64,000 nucleotides of DNA. Source: Acholoe squamosa. Lineage: Eukaryota; Annelida; Polychaeta; Phyllodocida; Polynoidae. The notes beneath the pieces were generated by a model. The model made no database searches. It was not told where the DNA came from and saw only the letters and a list, made by a program, of their open reading frames with translations. The stretch is from positions 70,814,659 through 70,878,658 of the forward strand of contig OX439038.1 in NCBI GenBank assembly GCA_949317995.1, read 5' to 3'. Every line of letters begins with the position of its first letter. Within the stretch, counting starts at the first letter, position 1. Below are positions 40,101 through 52,100 of this stretch, one piece after another. A program made the position numbers and the translations under genes.

Positions 40101-43100
40101 GGGAGAATTAATTGCAAAAATGCTATAAAATCTACGGGGTATTCACTATCATAGATTAAGATGAAAGAATATGGGGTCCCCTAATGATCCATATTTGGAC
40201 CAATACTGTTTTCAATCTATCACAACAATATGGAACCATCTTCACCATAATCAAAATGTGAAGAATATATTGAATATTAAAAAAAAAGAGAAGTCATTCC
40301 ATCTGTTTACTTTGCCCATAGTGTCTTTTTGTCATTCGTATAGCCCTCCCTCTAACATCTAAGTTGATTGCAGGTGTTAGTTCTTTGAAAGACAATAGAA
40401 TATTATGTATTCCTTAGGGGTTAAGGTAATTTTCTTTAAAGTATCCCTTTACCGGCATAGTGGTCCTCTGCATCAATGAGCGTGGTCTTGGTGTGCAGTT
40501 TTTGTTGGCGCATCTTGATCCGCTCCATCTTGTGCTTAATGTTGGCAAGGACCTCTGCTTCTTTAGCCTTCTGCTCCTCAACTCTCTCAATCAGGTTACC
40601 ATTTATCAGCTCCGCACCCCTAAAAGATAACAGTGAAAGGTCATGTGGGGATGTTGGTAAAACTATTGGGCTGTAGGTCCTCTCCTTTCTATTGAAATTG
40701 AAGTAGGGAGAAAAGGGGCTTGATATTTTGAAAAAGTCTTCTTGTTCAGCAAGAGCGCATTTCAAAAATGGGGGGGGGGGTCTACATGAAGTATGCATCG
40801 ATTTATATTTCATAAATCTTTACCTGGCTGCCAACTTGTTCTGAATGGAGAGCTCTGTGACAACATGTCGGAAGTAGTGTGACTTGTAGATGCGGAGTTG
40901 GAAGAGAAGGAAGACAAAACAGATGGTGTCCCATGTGAGACCGGCTTCGTCGGCCGGCAGCGTGCATGACAGCAATTCATTTGGTGCTGAAATGGCAGAA
41001 CAGGGATAGCATTATATCATATTGCAAGTTACTGGACATGACTATCTGTCGATTAAAACTACCGTAAATTCTATAAACCACAGTGAGACCACCCTTTTAT
41101 GTATCTTTCAATTGCTGTGCACGAAGAATTCAACCTTAAGTTTTCCAGGCTGTCCTATTTTCTTCATGGAATTTGTTAAACGTTGACAAAGAGACATGCA
41201 TACATTTCTCTACTTCTAAAAGTAAAAACAACTTCGATGTTTTTCCTTCCATGCAAGCAAGCCGTGTATAGTAATAGATCACATCTATGGAACACATAGA
41301 AGAGCATACTACTCTGGCAAGCAAGATAAGTCACCCCCCTCCCACCACTTCTCTGGAACATGTAGGAAAGCATACTACCGTAATCTCCCGCGTATAAGCC
41401 GCGTCTTATACGTGGGGTTTTAGTTCTCATTGGATCCACAAGGGGGACATCAAGACCTTTCTTTTGATATGTTACATGCCCCCTTAGTCATAATAGGATA
41501 TAAGGGGGCCCAGGGGGGTCCGGGGGGCTCAAGCTACACATAGGTTTTTGAATTTTAAAAATTCATTCAGTAGAACCAAAGTTATTAATTTTTCATTTTT
41601 TTGAGAATTTTCCAAAACTCTAGGTGCGTCTTATACGCGCACTGCGTCTTATACGCGGGAGATTACGGTACTCTAGCAAGCATGATAGGTCATCCACTAC
41701 TCCCCCCTCACCATACTCTTTATTTCATTTATGGTGTGCTATCATAATCAACCAAAAATCAGGAGGACCAATGATTGGTGAATACAGAATTAAATCCATG
41801 GAATTGTTCTCAACGATGAGTTTAGACGTCCATCAGTGTGTGTATAATATTCCACGGTCCATCTATATGAAGCACACCAAGCTAAGCTTCTATCTATTTT
41901 ACTACAATGTTCTTTACAAGCCCGGGTTTCACAATACATAAAGCAACATGTTCCAATTAGAACACATTTATATAGTCTGGAAGAGAAATGAAATGGTAGC
42001 AAAAATAATGGAACATGGGGAAATGGAAAGTTAACATTGAAATGTGAAAACCTAGAGGCTGTATGAAAGTGAAATTGTAAAGATTGTACACGTGCAATGC
42101 ACGATTGGCCCAGGTTCGTCCATGACCTACCGTAGGTGACTGGCACTATAGTGAGAGTCTGTCAGTTGTCAATGGTTAAGCCTATGGAGAATACACCCAT
42201 TATCGCCCGTCATTTTCATTGGCGAATAACTTGTCACTTGGCGAGTAAAGCATTGCAGAATGCCAGGTGGGCTTGAATAAGGATCCATTTTAACCATAGA
42301 AATGCATGAGAGACTGTAATTCTCCTCCATTTTGTTATAATCCAGCAGTTTCGATAGCACCATAAGGCCATCGTCTCGCTGTCTGCCATTTTGGATTTTG
42401 ATGTTCTGTGCGCATGCGCAACCCGCTCCTTGCCGGAAGTCGCATTTTTGACGGAGAAACGATAGATTCTATCGATTTAACTTGAAATTAATGGCTTTTT
42501 GAAAATCCATGCATCTTTGACAATATCAATCGAATTGAATCGAATACACCCACTCAATTTACTGTTAAACAAAAAATAAAATCTGACGACTGGTCACTCT
42601 GCACGCATGCGTCAAGTCTCTAGACCGGAAGTGAGGCGGTCAACATAACAAAAATATGGTGGTCCGATTTACACACTCCTATATGAACGGTCTTAACATC
42701 TTACCTGCTGAAAAAAAGCTTCTTAATTGCCCAATTCCCATAGGAGCCAATGTGTTATTTTGACCCCCTGTCGACCGCTGAAATTGACCGCGCAATGCTA
42801 TCCTATGGAGCCTCATTTTTGTGAGAAAGTAGGTCAAACATGTCAGGTTTTTTCTTCAGCTTTTTTCATAGCTAAAGAATTTTTTTTCCAGGAATTGTGC
42901 ATGTGCAATGAAAGACTAGATCCTGAAGAACATGTTTCCATGATTTTTTGTTTAATTATCCCCCAATTTCTATGAGCAATTCCCATCTACAGTTCCAATT
43001 CATGATCATCAGTTTTTGGCTGAAAAGGCGCCGCCAATAGCCCAGGTAGACCTGGGCCAATTAAGAACAATAACAGGGAGGAGTTCTACATTTGCGGTTC

Positions 43101-46100
43101 ACAATAGACAAACCTTCTGATGAGCTGAATATGGAGTTTTCACGGTGGAGCACTGATTCTGTGTTCTCTTCTGCTGGAAACGAGAGTGTTACAGTGCAAG
43201 AGCTATGTAGTGTGTGTTACAGTTAATATGGTAATGTAAAGACCTAAACTAAAAGGCGATATTCCACCTGCACCATCCCCATCTCCCCATATATAAAGAT
43301 TTGAACCTCAAACCCACATTCCGCTTATAGGTGGGGTTTCAATACCTGAACCATATTTTCCTGATGCCGGATTTTTTCTTTCAAACTCACTTTTAGTGAA
43401 TAAGTGGGCATTTATTTGAAGAGGAATTTGCATGTTTACAGAACTGGCGAGTTACACGACAGGGCTGCAACATGCATGATCATGATGAAAAGGGGTTAGG
43501 GTGCATCTAAGCCCTACGTAGACCTTAAAGACACAAGTAAAGCATGTCGCTATAATACATGTACTTACTCTGTATGTAGTGACCGGAGCGCAGACATACG
43601 ATGCTCAGTAGCTGTACAAGCCAGCAGTAGTTACTGACAATGTTCTTCAGGTACACACAGCCCACCAACTGTAAACACACACAGTAATGGGTAAAATTAC
43701 CATAATTGTTAAAGTTACAAATTCAATGTACACTATAAATTACCGGTATATGTCATATAAATCAAAAAGTTCCTCAGTTCAGACTCTTATAAGCTGTAGT
43801 AGCTATGTGAAAAGGTCTATAAACGCATTGTACATGAACACAAGGCTTTACGGCAGTTTGCCCCTGAAAACTTAGTGTGCCTCATATACAGGGTTAAATT
43901 ATATTAAATTAGTATCAAACTGCTCAAATTATGGCCGCAAGTGCCCCTCATAGCACATACCGTAAATCCCCGGTCACAAGCCGGCCCCGGTCATAAGCCG
44001 GGGAGGAGTTCAGGAAAAAAATAAAAGCCGGTTTTTGGGTCAAATTTTTACCATTTTCTCTTTATTCTATAGTAAAAAAAAAACGGTCATAAGCTGGGGG
44101 GGGGGACTTTGGGAAAAATTTAGAAGCCGGTTTGGGCCCAAAATAGACAGGGGATTTACGGTACTTCAACTCAATGTGTGTCTTTTATGTGAGGTTGAAG
44201 TGTGCGCAAGGATCGATGGATGGTCAGAATTCTAAGTACAGAAGACTATTTTTTTTCAAAAAGCTGCTTACCTGAAGGGCACTCTTACATATGATGACGA
44301 AGTAGTTGTACATAAGCAGAAGTTTCCATCTGGAATTTATAACAAATGAAAATAGCAATATGTTGATATCCAGATGAGATACTGTACTGTCTATATCTGA
44401 TAACAAGTGCCGTTGATTTTGGGGTGAAAAATACCCTTCATGTCTTGAACATCGATGCATTCTAAAAATATCACGTTCTTAATTTTTTTTATTATTATTT
44501 AGCAAAAATTCCAAAAAAGGCTCAAGAATTCCCAGAATCTTTTATGCACTCAACACTGAGGGGGAGGGGGTTACTTGGGAGAGGGCCTCAAGTATCCCAC
44601 ACCACCTATACAATATATTTTATTGCGGAAGTCTGAAGACAACCCCCCCCCCCCGTCCTCTCCTTCACCCTCTCCTCACAAGATCCCGTCCTCATCCCCT
44701 GACCCCAATCACTAGTTGCACCCTATCTAGGACATTCAGGACCAAACATAGTTACATAGGGTGTGTTGTGTCAGTGGTATAAACAGTCAGTCACACCTCA
44801 GTGCTGTTGTAGCCTTTTCAGCAATGTTAAAAGGGTGAGGTCATGCATGACCAGCAGGGTCATGCGTTCACATGCGATTTTCGGCCCTTAAGGAGGGTTC
44901 AAAATTTTTTTGATCCATCGAGAGGGGGGGTCGGAATTTTTTTTCGCCCGTCCGCACGCAAACCCACCAGCCCCCCCCCCCCTGTTGTTAAAAAATGATC
45001 ACTCCCTAACCAGGACGACATCCATGCATCATGCCCATCTGTGTGGAAGACAATATAAACCCCATAAGTTTGGCATGATGCAAGCTTAGTCTTAGAGGGT
45101 TATTTCCTCTGTTCATTTGTCTGCATTATGCATGAATGAAGTAGTAGTGAGTTACTCGCCCATGCTAAATGATTCCATTATAATAACACTGTGACATAAT
45201 GCACAATCGCACCGAATGGCCAGTAATTAATTCAAGGACTAACTCAATAGCAAAGTTACTACCTTGGGACATGAGGAATCAGGAAGTGCTGGTAGGGGCA
45301 TTGTTTATGGGAAAATATGCTGGTAGAACAGACTATGAAAAGCTTGGAAAGACATATGGTACACTTCCCACCCTGCTACTTTAACTCTTTGAGGGCAGGA
45401 TAATTCTACCATTTACTATGTCCTGGTGTAATAAATCTACAAATGCAGCCCTGACATGGAACTCACCAGGGATGCATTCATGCATCATGTCGAACCTATC
45501 CAGTGAAATAGACAGTGTTGCAATTGTGCATCTTAACAAAAATGATTGATTCATGGCCAATATCATTCTCGATAGCAGTGGGATATGTGGAGAGGTATGG
45601 GGTGGGAACCAGGAAACTTCCTTGTTGATAAAACTGGTGTATGTATTCCCTCTATATAGGAGCTGTACATGTAGATAACAATATACAAATGGTGGTACTT
45701 TTATGGCCAAAATGCCAACACCCAGAGCTGTGTCACATTTTGTCCTTAACCAGAGGCATAGGAAGCAAATCATCATGGGGGGGGGGCAGCGGGGGCCCCT
45801 ACTTGGCCACCTTGAATTGTGTGCCTATACATACCTATAGTAAATTTGTATAGAAAAGTAATTTTTGGTGAACTTTACATCTAATTCCAGAGCATTTCCC
45901 TTATCCCATTACTATCTCAATCTTAATTGAGTTTTAGCTTAATTATGAATTCTTGGCAAATTTTGGGGGGGGGGGCCCAGACATACTAGGGCTCCACCTC
46001 CTTTATGATTGGGGGGTCCCAGGCCCCCCTGCCCCCCCCCCTTTTCCTACGCCCCTGTTAACTAGATGGAATAACTATGCCCTTTCGTCAACTTGAATGT

Positions 46101-49100
46101 TGTAGTCGCAGTGGGGAAGTCACCAATGCTGCATTCATGTATCATGCCCACTCTAAGTGGTACATACACTCCCAATGAGTGGACTGATCCACCGATGTAG
46201 TTTTTGTTGAGTAGACGTGCCAACACTGCATTGGTGCATCATCCTGATAAAGGATCAGGGACCTAGAGGCAATATATAGCCTTAAGAGGGTAAACTATGC
46301 TCATCAATCCAGATATCATGGAAAGAGTTATTTGTCATGGGTATCCAGGAGGACTTGTAATATGGTGCGTCGGGGGGGGGGACAAGATGAAAGCCTCTAT
46401 AGGGTGAACAGTAAGAGCCCTATATAGTGGGTGGTATGTAGGGGCTGTGTATGGGGTGTATCTCTGCCATACTAGCGGCCAGCTCGGATTGGCTGAAATC
46501 CTTCACTAGTGTGGTGGGATTGTGGGTAAGGCTTGACCTATATCTGACAAGATTTTTATTCCTACGTCGCAGTGCTTGGGGAATGGTGAAACTAGTCCTG
46601 GTCAGCTATCCCAGTGTCCCACCACGTCAGAGAAGGATTCGCCTGAAAATACGAGCTGAGGTTAGATTGTATCTCTGCCTCGTGTCAGGTGTGAGTACAC
46701 ATCACTACCAGTCCCTGAGCAGTCACCTGTAGCACCAGACCTACTTTAACACTGGGGAATTAGGGAATGGAGAAGGCTCAGAATCGTGATCTCAATGGGC
46801 TCCTGTTATAACAGGCTAGGAGAACTTACCAGGACATTTAATGGGTACTAATCTACTGCAGAGGTTTCATAAATACTAAAAGATAGCTATGTAAATTGAA
46901 ACGCTACATAACTACAAAACCAAAGACTTATAACAAGGTTCTGTGTATCTAATAAAAGTTCCAAGGACAGAAGCAGAGTTACAACACCACATTGATCCCA
47001 ATGGGTCTGGGAATCTACTGAACTTCTGGATTTGCAACATGCACTTCTTGTTACAGGTTTGCATTATAACGCCTTTAATGCGTTAATGTGTATCACTACA
47101 TAGATCATCGCTGTTGTAAGAATCATTGAATCCTCTGATAATCAACTATGGCAAGACTTGGTGTCATGCTTAGAACAACAATTTTACTATTAATTCTATA
47201 TTGGTGTCAGTGCCAGGAGGCAGAGACAGACACTGTCTGCATTCCTGCAAACTGCAAACCACCGGATTGCTTGTGTGCTGGACGCAACATCCCTGGTGGG
47301 TTAGCCCCCGAGGACACGCCTCAAATGGTGCTCTTTACCTTTGATGATGCAGTTAATAATCAGGTCTATGGCCCACTAATTGACCTTTTTGGGTTGGATA
47401 AGAACCGGACTAACCCAAATGGCTGCCCGATTGGCATGACTCTATTTGTATCGCACATGGACACTAACTACTGCAAGGTGGCTGAGTTCTACGAGAATGG
47501 TCATGAGGTGGCCTCTCACTCCATAACCCACAGGTTACCAATAGAGTTCTGGATTAATGCAACCTCCTATGACTATGCCTATGAGACAGATGGTCAGCGG
47601 ATTATGCTGTCAAGATTAGCTGGCATACCCGAGGAACAAATTACCGGATACCGTTCTCCATTTATACAGCCAGGCGGGGATACACAGTTCAGGGTACTTA
47701 AAGAATATAAATTTATGTATGATTCCTCTATACTGGTGACAACCAATGGAGGGCAAAACCGGTTCTGGCCATATACCCTGGATTTCCCTGGCCAAACACC
47801 CTGTCAGATCACCCCGTGCCCAACAAAGGAATACCCTGGTTTATGGGAGCTGCCTATTCAGCCAATCCCCGATCACAATGGGAAAGCATGCAGCTTCCTG
47901 GACACATGTTCACAGTCCATGGCAGCTGATGAAGTATACGGTTACCTGATGCGGAGTTTAAACACAAGTTATCATCGTAACCGTGCACCCTTAATCCTCA
48001 ACATGCATGCAAACTGGTTTGAAACCAATGACCACTCTCTGGACGGCTTCAGACGTTTCATCGAGGATATCATTACAATGGAAGACATCTACATCATTAC
48101 TTCAACACAGCTTGTTGAATGGATGCGAAGCCCAACGAGCCTTGCACAACTTCCAAAATCTGAGCTGTGGAAATGTGCCAAAAGGCCCATCGCTGGGCCT
48201 TGTTCTAACATAGTCATGACTGCTGGTCTTAACAGATCCAAGAAACCTGACTTTAAGGAATATAAATCTCGAAAGAGGCCAATTTACCAGGCTGACTATG
48301 CACCCGAGGACGGCGGTAGAGCTGTGCTGGCTGTCACAGCTGTAATTTTTGGGGCATGCTTTATCTACTTAGTGTATAACGAGCCTGTATAAAAGTAATA
48401 TTCTATGGCCACAAAATCTTTCATCCAATACTGTTTTGACTTTTGTTTGCAAAGAAGATTCAGTGGCATTTGTAATGTTCTTTTTCTAAACTGTGATAAG
48501 AATGGGTAAAGTATTTTGTTTGATAGGCTCAAGGCTCCTTTTTTGTGACCCCACTATGCCTAACCACTTTTCATTTCCTCCCGAATGGCAGATATATCAA
48601 TACGTTTTACCTGATATACATTGTAAACAGGATACATATAACTGCTCAGATTTTCATCAATGGGAATGGGTAGACTAGAAGGAGAGGAACCCTTCATGGG
48701 CAACTAACCACTTTAATACACAACCACAAAATAGGCAATGGCCTCATATATTTTTCCAAGGTATTCTTTTCTTTATAACACTGCTTTAGAGTGGTGGCTC
48801 TTTAAAGGGAGTTGACTGTAATAAGATTATATAAAAGTTTAAAACATTGGAGAGTATGTACTCACAGTTTGAGGAGTTTGCCGAGTGGTTTAATTAGCAT
48901 CTCCTGACCAAACCAGAGGAAGAAGAACACACCAACAAGGTATCCCATACAGAAAAGGGATATCCGTGTGGTGCCCGCCATGAAAACGATGACTAGCGTT
49001 ACCCAGAACATGTACTGGAACACGCCCGTCTTGATGTAGTCCAGGTACGAGCTGAAACACACATTGATTTATCACTAACTGTACTTATATGTTATATTGT

Positions 49101-52100
49101 TATTCTGTCCATTATTCAACCAAGAATAAAAGTGGCTGTGCACAAAAAAAGTCTCTACAGGAAGATCCCTGAATACAGATTTTCATAAGAATGTGTACAG
49201 GTAGGTCCTTGGAACTGACAAATAAACACTAGACACGCTTGAAGTCTTTCATCTTTGCTAGCATGTACAAGATGACTACTGTGGTCGTAGATTATTTCAC
49301 GCTGTACATACTTTCGCGGATTTCACGGAAGTGTAAAACCGTGAATTTATGTCCATAGTGAATAAATCTATCATATAGAATAGCAGAAGCTAATTTTGAA
49401 AATCCATGAATTCAAATACACATGAAATAGGGCCTTTCATCAATTCCGTGAAAATTTATACCAGTGAAAATATGTACGACCACAGTATCTATTTATCATC
49501 ACAACAGATATGACACAATTAGAATGGCATGAGGAAAACAAACTCTCCCATAACTGTAACTTGAGAATGAGGTTATGGAGAATAGAACATATATAGATAA
49601 GATTAATTACTCAAAGAACAGGACAATCACGTGACCCTTTGACCGATAGCTGAAACACAGCAGACATGATCATAATCTCCATGTATATTTATAGTCAATG
49701 ACTTAGAATCTTAAAATGCCTAGGAAATCCAAGATTTATTCTCTGTTTTTAGCAGTAATTTCATATTACCTTCATCTTAATTATTTTTCCTATTATAAAA
49801 GTAACACCTGCCTTAATGTTGCTGGCAGAAAGCTGATCAAGTACATGTATAATGTAAAACCACTGAAGTAAAAGCTTCTTGCATGAAAACAAATTAAACA
49901 CGTGGTAACTTAATGACAGCATGAAAAGTCTTAACACCTACTCTTTGCATGAGAGGAAGTCCTCGACAGGGTTTTCTCGGTTGGCTTCGACATCATCAAT
50001 GATGTCTTTGTTGTTGCCCCCTCCGTACTCATCAATGGCTGATGTGTTCTCGATGTAGAACACACGCCACTGCAGACACACAAACAGCAGCTGGAAGAAA
50101 TCAGCTGGACACAAAACAAAGATTAGTATTAGTCACTTTCTTTTTGATATTCAGTTCTTGTGTTATTCATGTACATGTGCATATTGAATCCTTTAATGAC
50201 AACATGACGGCAGCGCTGCTGAATACCCCTATAACACTGCATTGGTACGAAATGACAACCCTTTAGGAGTAGGATTAGCTAGAAATATATTAGAAAGTTT
50301 CTTGGTCTTAAAGGTAACTCACCTATAAGTTTGTAAGGGTCTGGTCCATAGATGTAGTTAGGCAGATAGAGGAATATTTGCAGGTTTCTTGTCACAACAG
50401 CAAACGTGTCCCAAGGGTATCCTGCAATAAGTATAAAATAATTTTACATGAGTGCTGACCAAACAATTTAAATTCATATGCATATAATTTCATTGAGGTT
50501 AAGGAGAGAAAGACTATATCAATATTCAATATGATATTCTCTAATGGTAGAAGGGATTAAACAATGGTATATGCAAAAAAAAAGGCAAGAGAAGACAGCT
50601 AGCTTCAGAAATAATTGTCAAAAGGTTATCAAACAAACTCACCCCAGCATATACCAAGCGGTACTCCAAGACACGCGAGGTACTGTAGGAGGAGTAGGAT
50701 GACCAGCAGAATGATGTATCCCGGCCACACAATGAAGGCCGCCTTCCGACTCAGGAGTAGTAGCACCCCCAGCGCCACCCCATAGATTAACGAGAATGCA
50801 TCCAGCCGGATAACCATGGTGATGACGGTCATCACGAAGCACATCTGTCAGTAATGGAGTTAACAAGGAGATCTTGCTGTGAGACATTGTATGATAAAGA
50901 TTTTACACATATTGACAATGCAAAGCTATGTTTGTCTAGTAGGATTTGACTTGAAATTCAAATAATATAGAGCAGTACTCACCTCCAAACCAAATTTGAA
51001 GAATGCATAGTTGACAAAGAACTTGAGGCAGTTCAAGACGTTCTTGTCTGCATCAGGGCGCTTGATGTCACTGAACACGATCCCGGTGCCTGGGTCAGGG
51101 TTGGTACCATAGTACTGCTTCTGGTGCACCCAGATGATGCCATGGAACGCGATCACTACTATGATCAGGATATACGTCTGTAAATAGAACAGTGTTAAAA
51201 GCTAATTTTTTTACCAGTCTTGGGGTTAACACTTTTGCTACATTCATGCATCATGCCCATCTGATAGAGTAGATACACTCTCAAAGTAATGACATTTAAT
51301 GAGTTTGTTCCCTGGTATATTAGAACATACTTTATCTTAATACACCTGCATTTCCACTGTTAAATAAATGAATGAAAAAATGACATTACCTGTAGGTATT
51401 GGGCGAGATTGTTTATCTTAGTCAGCCCAATATACTCTGCATTGTCTATGGTCTGGTTGAATGGGAATGGAGTTGTTCCGTTATAGTTATCCACTGTCTG
51501 AAATACAGATTTTAAAGAAAGAACATCATTTCAAATCCTCAGGTACATGAAGGAACTTTCAAAATAAACGATAACATTTTCTATACGAAATATGACACTG
51601 GTGATATCCATGAGATGTAGGTGCATAAAACATTAATGGTATTTGCTTGATCGGTGTAAAGCATTAAGTATGGCAGAACTCTGATGCGTCAGATTGAAAA
51701 GAACAACTCAATTCATAGGTTTAATGATTTTGCCATGAATACCTTTCTTCAAATCAAACTATTTCAATACTGTTACTAAGGCTGCAAATACTGTCCACTG
51801 TCATTTACGATGAATAGCTATAGGGGTCTGTATGTCCTACTGGTTTGAGTTTGTTGTGTTTTTTTGTTGTTTTTTTTGTTTTGTTTTTTAATTACTCATC
51901 TTTTAATCATAACAGGTTGTTTTTGATTTAGAAATTGAGTAAAACAATGTGCGCGTGCAATGTAACTGTGCAGAGAAATCCACACAATTCAGGTTGTAGA
52001 AGAATACCTGCATACAACTGGGGTTTTCTTAGGTATTTGATCAACACAAGTCAAGATCCTTTGTTTTATTTTGCATGTGCAAATTGAAGTAACAAATTGA

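Larger units (their letters stand above)
44330..48865 (-). other. Piezo intron hosting the nested deacetylase-like gene
   Basis: Besides the nested + strand gene at 47148-48392 it contains a relative of the element at window position 1 (about 44880-45010), hairpin-repeat copies near 45127, 45441 and 46125, and G/C homopolymer runs near 44640, 45780, 45965 and 46370. No other gene was recognised. Confidence 0.7.

Noticed and set aside
45199..45384. A 61-codon open frame upstream of the nested deacetylase-like gene
   Set aside because: It has no recognisable domain and no supporting splice sites, and it lies in repeat-rich intron sequence.
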